This document shows, in pieces, positions 10,437 through 18,253 of a DNA stretch of 64,000 nt. The stretch comes from Oxalobacteraceae bacterium AB_14 (lineage in GTDB: Bacteria; Pseudomonadota; Gammaproteobacteria; Burkholderiales; Burkholderiaceae_D), in contig KB906725.1 in the NCBI GenBank assembly GCA_000381565.1, positions 88,515-152,514 on the forward strand, read 5' to 3'. The notes under the pieces are model-generated. The model saw only the letters and a list, made by a program, of their open reading frames with translations, was not told the DNA's origin and did no database searches. Position 1 is the first letter of the stretch. The number at the start of each line of letters is the position of its first letter. A program made the translations under genes and the position numbers.

Positions 10437-12587
10437 TTATTTACCGGTCAGGCCACGCCGCTCCAGCAGCGGCTCGATGATAGGATCGCGGCCGCGGAAG
10501 TTGCGGAACAAATTCATCGCATCGTCGGTGCCGCCGCGCGACAGCAGCTTGGCGCGGAACCAGTCGCCGTTCTCGCGCTTCAGGCCGCCTTTTTCCTTGA
10601 ACCATTCGACGGTGTCGGCGTCCAGTTTCTCGGACCACAGGTAGGCGTAGTAGCCGGCCGAGTAGCCGCCGGAGAAGCTGTGCGAGAAGTAGGTGGTGCG
10701 GTAGCGCGGCGGCACCGGCGCGAAGTCCACGCCCATGTCCTTCAGCGAAGCCGCCTCAAAGGCCAGCACGTCGGTCGGGATCTGCGCCGGCGTCAGCTGG
10801 TGCCAGCGCTGGTCCAGCAGCGAGGCCGACAGGTACTCGGTGGTCAAAAAGCCCTGGTTGAATTTCTTCGAGGCGATGACCTTGTCCAACAGTTCCTTCG
10901 GCATCGGCGCGCCGGTCTGGTAGTGCTTGGCGTAGTTGGAAAGAACCTCGGGCCACACCGCCCACATCTCGTTGACCTGCGATGGATATTCGACGAAGTC
11001 GCGCGGCACGCTGGTGCCGGAGAAGCGCGGGTACTTGACGTTGGAGAACATGCCGTGCAGCGCGTGGCCGAACTCGTGGAAGGCGGTCTTGACTTCGTCG
11101 TAGGTCAGCAGCGTCGGTTCGCCGGCCGGCGGCTTCGGAATGTTGAGGTGGTTGGCCACCACCGAGTGCGTGCCCAGCAGCGACGATTGCGAGCTGTACT
11201 CGTTCATCCAGGCGCCGCCCTGCTTGTTGCTGCGGGCATACATGTCGGCGATGAAGATGGCCAGTTGCTTGCCGTCGGCGTCGAACACGTCGAACACGCG
11301 CACATCCGGGTTGTACACCGGCAGGTCCTTGCGTTCCTTGAACGACAGGCCGTACAGCTTGCCGGCGGCATAGAACACGCCCTTGGTCAGCACGTTGTTG
11401 AGCTCAAAGTAGGGCTTCAGCTGGTTCTCGTCGAAGGCGAAGCGCTGGGCGCGCACCTTGTCGGTGTAGTAGGCCCAGTCGGAGGCGTCGATCTGGAAGC
11501 CGCCCTTGTCGGCGTCGACCACGGCTTGCAGGTCGGCCGCTTCTTTTTTGGCGTTGGTGACGGCCGGCTTGGCCAGCTCGCCCAGCAGCTTGTTGACGGC
11601 GGCGGTGTCGTGCGCGGTCTGGTCTTCCAGCGAATAGGCGGCGAAGTTGGCGTAGCCCAGCAGGGTGGCCTTCTCGGCGCGCGCCTTGGCGATCTTCAGC
11701 ACCACCTCGCGGCTGTCGAACTCGCCGCCGTGGCTGCCGCGCGTCAGCGACGCGGCCATCAGGCGTTCGCGCACGGCGCGGTTGGTCAGCACCGCCAGCG
11801 GCGGCTGGCCGCTGGTGTTGACCAGCGCGACCAGGAACTTGCCGTCCATGCCCTTGGCCTTGGCGGCCGCCGCCGCCGCGTCGATGGCGGCGTCGGTCAT
11901 GCCGGCCAGTTCTGCGCGGGTGTCGACCACCAGCGCCGAGGCGTTGGTTTCCTTCAGCACGTTCTGGGTGAAGGTGGTTTGCAGCGTGGCGATGGCGCCG
12001 TTGAGGGTCTTGAGCTTTTCCTTGTCGGCGTTGGACAGCTTGGCGCCGGCGCGGACGAAATCGGTGTGGTAGCGTTCCAGCAGGTGCTTCGATTCCGGGT
12101 CGAGCTTGAGCTGGTCGCGCTGGTCGTACAGCGACTTCACGCGGGCGTACAGCTTGGCGTTCAGGTAGATGGCGTCGCCATGGGCCGCCAGCTTGGGCGA
12201 CATCTCGCTATCGATCGCGTCCAGCTTGTCGTTGGTGTTGGCGCCTTGCAGGTTGCCGAAGATGGTTTGCACGCGGGTCAGCAGCTCGCCGGATTTTTCC
12301 ATGGCGACGATGGTGTTCTCGAACGTGGCCGGCTTCTTGTTGTCGGCGATCGCTGCGATTTCCTTCAGCTGGATGCGCATGCCTTCGATAAAGGCTGGCT
12401 TGAAATGCTCATCCTTGATCTTGTCAAATGCCGGGTAGTGGAACGGCAGCGTGCTGGCGGCGGCCAGCGGGTTGCCGGCCAGCGCGGCGGCGGGAGCTGG
12501 TGCAGCCAGCACGGTCTGCGAGAAGGCCAGGCCGAGGGCGGCCGCGATGACGAGCACTTGAGGACGGGACATGATGGAATCTTTCAT
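10437..12587 (-). CDS. dcp: Secreted M3 family peptidyl-dipeptidase (Dcp-like)
   Basis: Zinc metallopeptidase of family M3 that removes dipeptides from peptide C-termini or cleaves short oligopeptides. The zinc motif is HEFGH at residues 504-508, within ...FHEFGHALHGMFS. A signal peptide is visible (QVLVIAAALGLAFSQTVLAAP), so it acts in the periplasm or outside the cell, unlike cytosolic E. coli Dcp. The length of 716 residues fits. The start may be the ATG at 12587 or the one five codons later (12572). The gene is monocistronic, with a terminator hairpin downstream and a divergent promoter region upstream. The symbol is by similarity only; oligopeptidase A is the main alternative. Confidence 0.88.
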   Translation of the reverse strand: MKDSIMSRPQVLVIAAALGLAFSQTVLAAPAPAAALAGNPLAAASTLPFHYPAFDKIKDEHFKPAFIEGMRIQLKEIAAIADNKKPATFENTIVAMEKSGELLTRVQTIFGNLQGANTNDKLDAIDSEMSPKLAAHGDAIYLNAKLYARVKSLYDQRDQLKLDPESKHLLERYHTDFVRAGAKLSNADKEKLKTLNGAIATLQTTFTQNVLKETNASALVVDTRAELAGMTDAAIDAAAAAAKAKGMDGKFLVALVNTSGQPPLAVLTNRAVRERLMAASLTRGSHGGEFDSREVVLKIAKARAEKATLLGYANFAAYSLEDQTAHDTAAVNKLLGELAKPAVTNAKKEAADLQAVVDADKGGFQIDASDWAYYTDKVRAQRFAFDENQLKPYFELNNVLTKGVFYAAGKLYGLSFKERKDLPVYNPDVRVFDVFDADGKQLAIFIADMYARSNKQGGAWMNEYSSQSSLLGTHSVVANHLNIPKPPAGEPTLLTYDEVKTAFHEFGHALHGMFSNVKYPRFSGTSVPRDFVEYPSQVNEMWAVWPEVLSNYAKHYQTGAPMPKELLDKVIASKKFNQGFLTTEYLSASLLDQRWHQLTPAQIPTDVLAFEAASLKDMGVDFAPVPPRYRTTYFSHSFSGGYSAGYYAYLWSEKLDADTVEWFKEKGGLKRENGDWFRAKLLSRGGTDDAMNLFRNFRGRDPIIEPLLERRGLTGK

Positions 12588-12728
12588 TAAACGCCGAGGA
12601 AAAACGCTGACGCAGCGAAGCGCAGCATGGAAGCGCCAGATGATATCAGGGTGATATGGCGGCAGTCACTGGCAAAAAATGCTGCACTGCACTTGATTGG
12701 AAAGTAGGGGCTTTTTCCGAAGAATGCT

Positions 12729-12758
12729 TTGTCGGATTGGCATTTTTACGGCTACACT
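12729..12758 (+). promoter_or_regulatory. Candidate promoter of the MmcQ/YjbR gene
   Basis: TTGTCG (12729-12734), an 18-base spacer and TACACT (12753-12758) lie 30 bases before the ATG at 12788. CGGCTACACT is one of three copies of this 10-mer in front of genes in the window. Confidence 0.5.
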
Positions 12759-12787
12759 GAGGCTCCCCTTGCAACATCGCCGCAGAA

Positions 12788-13177
12788 ATGAACACGCAAC
12801 AGCTGAAACGACATTGCCAGCAATACCCCGGCGCGGTGGCAACACTGCACGGCGAACCGTCGAATATCCTGGTCTACAAGGTCGAAGGCAAGACCTTCGC
12901 CTACTTCAAGACCAGCGAGCCGGAACGCTGGCGCTTCAGCCTGCGCGTGACGCCGGACCGCTTCCTGGAGCTGACCGACGTGCCGGGCGTGAAGCCGGCG
13001 CGCTACATGGGGCGCTTTCACTGGGTGAGCATCGTCGACGTGCGCAAGTTCCCGGCCGACTACCTGGCCGAGTTGGTGGCCGGCTCCTACCGCCGCGCGC
13101 TGGAGTCGCTCAGCAAGGCCAAACAGAAGGCCTTACACCAGCATGCTAGCGATGCTCGAAACGGCGGTCCGGAATAA
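12788..13177 (+). CDS. MmcQ/YjbR family protein
   Basis: A 129-residue protein with the MmcQ/YjbR-like fold (a CyaY-like domain): AVATLHGEPSNILVYKVEGK, FAYFKTSEPERWRFSLRVTP and the characteristic MGRFHWVSI near residue 78, then a helix with the ALESLSKAKQKAL end. Some members bind DNA in vitro; the physiological role is unclear. The last 10 codons run through the end of the convergent TMEM175 gene (32-bp overlap). Confidence 0.85.
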   Translation: MNTQQLKRHCQQYPGAVATLHGEPSNILVYKVEGKTFAYFKTSEPERWRFSLRVTPDRFLELTDVPGVKPARYMGRFHWVSIVDVRKFPADYLAELVAGSYRRALESLSKAKQKALHQHASDARNGGPE

Positions 13178-13703
13178 ACCAGATCATCGCCACGATCACG
13201 TAGAGCGCGAAACCGGCCATCGGCTCGACCAGCGACAAGACTATGCCGACCAAATACAGCAGCGAGGACAGCTTGCCCTTGCGGTCCTTGCCCAGCGCCA
13301 GCCGCAGCGCCTCGTTGTTGGTGGCCAGGCACTTGGCCAGGATGAAGTAGGCGCTGCTGGCCATGAACAGGATGAAGCCGTAGCAGGCCAGCGGCAGCGC
13401 GGCGAAGTGGTTCTCGCCGACCCAGCTGGTCACGAACGGCACCAGCGACAGCCAGAACAGCAAATGCAGATTGCCCCACAGCGCGCCGCCGGTGATCTTG
13501 CTGACGGTGTGGATCAGATGATGGTGGTTGTTCCAGTAAATGCCGACGTAGACAAAGCTCAGCACATAGCTGAGGAACACCGGCCACAAAGGCTGCAACG
13601 CCGCCCAGTCCGCGCCGTGCGGCACCTTCAGTTCCAGCACCATGATGGTGATGATGATGGCGATCACGCCATCGCTGAATGCTTCCAACCTGCCCTTGCC
13701 CAT
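13146..13703 (-). CDS. TMEM175 family (DUF1211) potassium channel-like protein
   Basis: A 185-residue integral membrane protein with the TMEM175 signature at its N-terminus, RLEAFSDGVIAIIITIMVLE, where the FSD motif belongs to the pore helix of the family. About six hydrophobic segments follow (for example FLSYVLSFVYVGIYW, NLHLLFWLSLVPFVTSW, LLYLVGIVLSLVEPMAGFAL). Prokaryotic members form tetrameric potassium-permeable channels. The start is ATG 13703. The 3' end overlaps the convergent MmcQ/YjbR gene by 32 bp. Confidence 0.9.
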   Translation of the reverse strand: MGKGRLEAFSDGVIAIIITIMVLELKVPHGADWAALQPLWPVFLSYVLSFVYVGIYWNNHHHLIHTVSKITGGALWGNLHLLFWLSLVPFVTSWVGENHFAALPLACYGFILFMASSAYFILAKCLATNNEALRLALGKDRKGKLSSLLYLVGIVLSLVEPMAGFALYVIVAMIWFIPDRRFEHR

Positions 13704-13782
13704 GCGCCGCTCCTTTATCGATCAGCGCATTGTGATGCAAGCTGTTGCGACAAGCAAGCCGGCAAAAGGCGGATGCCGCCGC

Positions 13783-16092
13783 TCAGCGGCACCCCGGCAG
13801 GGACACCTCGACCGCTGCGCTGCCGGCCACCACGCGCACGCCCTTGCCGCCGGGCGCGGCCGCGCAGCGCAGCACGAAGGCCTGCTCGCGGCGCATGCCG
13901 GGGAAGCTGCCCTGCCACGGCGCGATGGTCAGCTTGCCGCCGGCCTGGGTCCACGTGATGCGCCGGGTCGCCTGCTCGCCGCGGGCATAGCCCTGGCCGT
14001 CGCCGGCGTCGTCGTACAGCTCGACGCTGCCGTCGCGGCCGGGATAGACGCGCAGCTCGAGCGGCTGCCCGCTCGGCTGGTCCGCATACTGCAGCACCGG
14101 TCCCAGCGGCAGGATGCTGCCGGCGCGGACGAACAGCGGTATCGTCGCGATGTCGGCCCTGGCGGCGATCACCTTGCCGCCGGCGTAGCGCCGGCCGGTC
14201 CAGAAATCGAACCAGTCGTTCTGCGCCGGCAGGTAGACGGTGCGCACGTCCGTGTGCGGCGACGTGACCGGCGCCACCATCAGCGCCGTGCCGAACATGT
14301 ACTGGTCGGCCGTGGCGACCGCCTGGGCGTCGGTGCGGAAGTCCATCGCCAGCGCGCGCATCATCGTGCCGTGGCGGCTGGTGACGTCCCACGACGCCGC
14401 GTAGATGTAGGGCAGCAGGCGGTAGCGCAGCCGCGTGATGTCGCGCAGGATCTGCTGCGTGGCCGGATCGAAGCGCCAGATCTCCTTGGCGTCGCCGGTG
14501 CCGTGCACGCGGAACATCGGATTGAAGGCGCCGAACTGGTACCAGCGCGTGTACAGCTCGGCATACGCGGGATCGGCCGGATTGCCGCCGAAGAAACCGC
14601 CGATGTCGGCCGACCAATACGGGATGCCGCTCAGCGTGAAGTTCAGCGCCGCCGGCAGCTGGGCGCGCAGCACGTCCCACGTGCCCATGGTGTCGCCCGA
14701 CCAGGTGATGGCGGCGTTGCGCTGCTGGCCGCTGTAGGCCGAACGGGTCAGGATCAGGGGCCGCTTGGCCGGCGCCGCCCGCGCCGAGCCTTCGAACACG
14801 GCCGTCGTGTGCAGCAGCGGATAGGCGTTGTACACCTGGGCGCCGGGACCGGCGGCGGTGGCGACGTCGCGCATCTGGCCCCACCATCCGCCCAGTTCGG
14901 CCTCGCTGGCGTCCAGCCACCAGCCGTCCCAGCCGTCCTGGCCCAGCGTGCGGCCGATCTGCTCCCAGTACAGCTGGCGGCCGCGCGGCGCGTAGGCGTC
15001 GTACCAGCGGCCCTTGCCGGCCGGGTAGACGTTGTTGTACAGCTCGGGATACAGCACGCCCGCCTTCTCCAGCTCGGCCGCGTTGCGGGTGCCGGCGTCG
15101 AACCTGGCCCAGACCGAAACGATGGCGTGCACGTGCTGCGCATGCAGCTGGTCGAGCATGCCCTTCGGGTCCGGGTAGCGCGCCGGGTCCATCCGGTGCT
15201 CGCCCCAGGCGCCCGGCCGCCAGTACTGCCAGTCCTGCACCACGGCGTCCAGCGGCACCTGCAGCGCGCGGTAGCGCGCGGCGATGTCGAGCAGCTCGGC
15301 CTGGGTCGCGTAGTGCTCCTTCGACTGCCACAGGCCCCAGGTCCAGCGCGCCATCATCGGCGCGCGCCCGGTCAGTTCGCGGTAGCCGGCCACCACCTGG
15401 TCCAGTTCCGGGCCGAGGATGAAATGGTAGTCGACCCCCTGCCCCGCCTCGGAGCGTATCACCAGCGGATACGGCCCGGCCGGCAGGCCGGCCTCGACCT
15501 GGGTGACCGAGGCGTTGTTCCACAGGATGCCGAAGCCTTCGGGCGTGGTCAGCATCGGCACCGCCACGTCGCGGTTGGCCTGCTGCAGGCGCACCGACGT
15601 GCCGCGGTAGTCCAGCTTGCCGTTCTGGTGCTGGCCCAGCCCGAAGACCGGGCCGGCATAGTCGAAGCCCTGCATGACGCCGGCTTTCGACGTCTCGCGC
15701 CCGGCCTCCGCCAGCAGCGGCTTGCCGTGCGCATCGTAGAAGCTGACGGCGCCGCCGGCCTTGGCCACCCGCACCGACAGCGCGGCCGTCGACAACTGGT
15801 GGTAGTCCGGCGTTTCGCTGACGGTCCACGCGACATTGCCCGGCCGGGCGATCACGGCCGGGTTGTAGTTGCCATCCCATGCCGCCGCCGGACCCACCAG
15901 CACGTGCACGATGCGCTCGCTCCAGGGCTCGATCCGCACGGTCCCCTGCGCGGTGGTCACCAGCAGGCCGCGCGCGCTGCGGGTGGCGGCCGCAACGGCC
16001 GGTGCGGCGGCCTGCGCGCTCGCAGGCATCGAAGCCGCGCACAGGGACGCCAGGGCCAACGCCACAGCGGCGCGCAGAAGCATATTCGTCAT
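13783..16092 (-). CDS. Secreted GH31 alpha-glycosidase (alpha-xylosidase-like)
   Basis: Glycoside hydrolase family 31 enzyme that releases alpha-linked sugars; alpha-xylosidase is the best guess, alpha-glucosidase the alternative. The nucleophile region is DGWWLDASEAE with Asp394, and the acid/base is Asp467 in WSGDTMGTWD (numbering from 16092). The N-terminal beta-sandwich, the (beta/alpha)8 barrel and the C-terminal beta domains are all present in 769 residues. I start at ATG 16092, preceded by GAGGA and followed by a signal peptide (LLRAAVALALASLCAASMPA, then SAQA). The frame stays open to 16170, but that extension has no ribosome site. The gene is divergent from an acetylesterase and an alpha-galactosidase gene, which points to plant side-chain removal. 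Confidence 0.9.
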   Translation of the reverse strand: MTNMLLRAAVALALASLCAASMPASAQAAAPAVAAATRSARGLLVTTAQGTVRIEPWSERIVHVLVGPAAAWDGNYNPAVIARPGNVAWTVSETPDYHQLSTAALSVRVAKAGGAVSFYDAHGKPLLAEAGRETSKAGVMQGFDYAGPVFGLGQHQNGKLDYRGTSVRLQQANRDVAVPMLTTPEGFGILWNNASVTQVEAGLPAGPYPLVIRSEAGQGVDYHFILGPELDQVVAGYRELTGRAPMMARWTWGLWQSKEHYATQAELLDIAARYRALQVPLDAVVQDWQYWRPGAWGEHRMDPARYPDPKGMLDQLHAQHVHAIVSVWARFDAGTRNAAELEKAGVLYPELYNNVYPAGKGRWYDAYAPRGRQLYWEQIGRTLGQDGWDGWWLDASEAELGGWWGQMRDVATAAGPGAQVYNAYPLLHTTAVFEGSARAAPAKRPLILTRSAYSGQQRNAAITWSGDTMGTWDVLRAQLPAALNFTLSGIPYWSADIGGFFGGNPADPAYAELYTRWYQFGAFNPMFRVHGTGDAKEIWRFDPATQQILRDITRLRYRLLPYIYAASWDVTSRHGTMMRALAMDFRTDAQAVATADQYMFGTALMVAPVTSPHTDVRTVYLPAQNDWFDFWTGRRYAGGKVIAARADIATIPLFVRAGSILPLGPVLQYADQPSGQPLELRVYPGRDGSVELYDDAGDGQGYARGEQATRRITWTQAGGKLTIAPWQGSFPGMRREQAFVLRCAAAPGGKGVRVVAGSAAVEVSLPGCR

Positions 16093-16248
16093 GGTAGTCC
16101 TCGCATTGAAGAGCGCCCATTCTATCGGCTCAGGCGTCGGTCCAAAATCCATGCCGGCTGTTTTCCTCAATAATGTTGCGCCCTTTGGGCGTTTTCATAA
16201 TTGCTCGCCGGCGGACAAGATCGCAGAATCCGGCCTGGCCCGCCAAAT

Positions 16249-16268
16249 GTTGGAGGGCGCTCCCAACG
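16249..16268 (+). promoter_or_regulatory. Imperfect inverted repeat in the leader of the esterase gene
   Basis: GTTGGAG-GGC-GCTCCCAAC (with one bulged base) lies just upstream of the ribosome site GAGGA and the ATG at 16279. It sits in the 186-bp divergent region of the GH31 and esterase genes, which also holds CGCCC-TTT-GGGCG-TTTT (16178-16194). Either could be an operator or an RNA hairpin. Confidence 0.3.
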
Positions 16269-16278
16269 ATGAGGAACC

Positions 16279-18243
16279 ATGATGGCGACCATGCGCACCA
16301 CCGCGCCCCTGCTGGCGCTTGCCCTCGGCTGCGCCGGCCTGCCCGCCCAGGCGGCGCAGCTCGGCCTGGCAAGAGTGTTTTCCGACCACGCCGTGCTGCA
16401 GCGCGACCAGCCCATCGCCATCTGGGGCACGGCCGGCGCCGGGCGCCAGCTGACCGTGACGCTCGGCGCCCACCAGGCCAGCGGCAGCGCCGACGCGCAC
16501 GGCAAATGGCGGGTCGAGCTGCCGCCGCAGCCGGCCGGCGGGCCGTACGTGCTGACGGTGGCGTCGGACGGGCGGCAGCTCAGCCGCAGCGATCTGCTGG
16601 TCGGCGACGTCTACCTGTGCTCGGGCCAGTCCAACATGGAATTCGCGGTGAACGCGTCGACCAACGCCATGGGCGCGACGTACGGCGCGGCCAACGACCA
16701 CATGCGCTACCTGAACATTCCCAAACACAGCGCGGCAACGCCGCAGGACGAACTCAAGGGTCCGGTGGCGTGGACGCCGCTGACGCCGGCAACGGTCGGC
16801 GACGCCTCCGCCGTCTGCTACTACATGGCGCGCGCGCTGCAGGCCCGCTACAAGATCCCGGTGGGCCTGGTCAACGCCAGCTGGGGCGGCACCACGATCC
16901 AGGGCTGGATCGGGGCCGAATCGCTGCGCACCCTCGGCCACTACACGGCGGGCGTGGCCGCCGTCGCGCAATACGGCGCCGACCCGGCCGCCGGCATGCG
17001 CGCCGAGGATGCGCGCAGCGAGGCCTGGTGGCGCGCCCACGATCCGGCCGCCGCCGCGCAGCGCGCCTGGATCGCGCCGGACTTCGACGATGCCGCCTGG
17101 CCCGGCGTCACGCCGACCGGATCGTGGAAGGACAGCGGCCTGGCCGGCTTCCAGGACTTCGACGGCGTGGCCTGGTACCGCACGGCCGTCACGCTGACCG
17201 AAGCCCAGGCCAAGGCGGCCAACGCGCTGCGCCTGGGCCCGGTCGACACCTACGACAGCACCTGGGTCAACGGCGTGCGCGTGGGCGGCGCCAGCATCCC
17301 CTGGATCTGGCGCGACTATGCCGTGCCGGCCGGCGTGTTCCGGCCCGGCCGCAACGTGATCGCCGTGCGCGTGCTGAGCGGCGGGCAGGGCGGCGGCCTG
17401 TCCGGCCAGCCGGACAGCCGCAACATCGGCACGGCGGATGGCCAGGTGATCGCGCTGCCGGCCGCGTGGAAGGTTCAGCGCGGCAGCGCCTTGCGCGGCC
17501 TGTCGGTGGCGCCGGCGCCGTGGGATGTGCCGACCAGCCTCACCACGCTGTACAACGGCATGATCGCCCCCCTGGCCGGGTATAAATTCAAGCTCGTGGC
17601 GTGGTACCAGGGTGAAGCGAACGCCGGCGCGGCGCAGGAATATCGCGCGCTGCTGCCGCTGCTGATGCGCGACTGGCGCCGGCGCTTCGAGCAGCCGGCG
17701 CTGCCGTTCGTGGTCGCGCAGCTGCCCGCGTTCGGCGCGACGGCCAGGACGCCGGGCCAGTCGAGCTGGGCCGAGCTGCGCGACGCCCAGGCTGCGGCCG
17801 TGGCGCAGGACGCCCATGCGGCGCTCGCCGTCACGCTGGACGTCGGCGACCGCTTCGACATCCATCCGACGCAAAAGACGGTGGTCGGCGAGCGGCTGGC
17901 GCGCGCGGCGCGGGCCGTCGCCTACGGCGAACCGACGGCGCCCGGCAGCCCCTATCCGGTGTCGGCACGGCGCAGCGGCGACGACATCGTCATCGCCTTC
18001 CGCGACACGGGCGGCGGCCTGGCGACCTATTCGTCCGACCGCGCGATCGGCTTTGAAGTGTGCGCGGGCACGCGCTGCCGCTACGCCGTAGCGCGCGTGG
18101 CCGGCGACACCGTGGTGCTGCCCGGCGCCGGCGCGGCCGACGTCACCCACGTGCGCCACGCCTGGGCCGACGCGCCGTTCGTCAATCTGTACAGCGGCGC
18201 CGATCAGCCGGTCGGCACCTTCGAGCTCGCGATACAAAAATAA
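16279..18243 (+). CDS. Secreted SASA-type carbohydrate acetylesterase (sialate O-acetylesterase-like)
   Basis: A 654-residue SGNH-like esterase of the sialate O-acetylesterase family. It has a signal peptide (LLALALGCAGLPAQA), a beta-sandwich start (RVFSDHAVLQRDQPIAIWG), the nucleophile Ser118 in GQSNMEF, WGGTTIQGWI, WYQGEANA, and the catalytic DIHPTQK with Asp527 and His529. A jelly-roll-like insert (about residues 250-370: APDFDDAAWPGV, then WVNGVRVG) splits the catalytic domain, as in many homologues. GAGGA precedes ATG 16279. The GH27 gene starts 10 bases downstream, so they form an operon. With alpha-xylosidase- and alpha-galactosidase-like neighbours, deacetylation of plant glycans is likelier than sialic acid as the real job. 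That is inference. Confidence 0.85.
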   Translation: MMATMRTTAPLLALALGCAGLPAQAAQLGLARVFSDHAVLQRDQPIAIWGTAGAGRQLTVTLGAHQASGSADAHGKWRVELPPQPAGGPYVLTVASDGRQLSRSDLLVGDVYLCSGQSNMEFAVNASTNAMGATYGAANDHMRYLNIPKHSAATPQDELKGPVAWTPLTPATVGDASAVCYYMARALQARYKIPVGLVNASWGGTTIQGWIGAESLRTLGHYTAGVAAVAQYGADPAAGMRAEDARSEAWWRAHDPAAAAQRAWIAPDFDDAAWPGVTPTGSWKDSGLAGFQDFDGVAWYRTAVTLTEAQAKAANALRLGPVDTYDSTWVNGVRVGGASIPWIWRDYAVPAGVFRPGRNVIAVRVLSGGQGGGLSGQPDSRNIGTADGQVIALPAAWKVQRGSALRGLSVAPAPWDVPTSLTTLYNGMIAPLAGYKFKLVAWYQGEANAGAAQEYRALLPLLMRDWRRRFEQPALPFVVAQLPAFGATARTPGQSSWAELRDAQAAAVAQDAHAALAVTLDVGDRFDIHPTQKTVVGERLARAARAVAYGEPTAPGSPYPVSARRSGDDIVIAFRDTGGGLATYSSDRAIGFEVCAGTRCRYAVARVAGDTVVLPGAGAADVTHVRHAWADAPFVNLYSGADQPVGTFELAIQK

Positions 18244-18253
18244 CCAGGAGAAC

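Noticed and set aside
16178..16194. CGCCC-TTT-GGGCG-TTTT as a terminator
   Set aside because: It lies in the divergent promoter region of the GH31 and esterase genes, where no transcript should end on the plus strand; the stem is only 5 bp.
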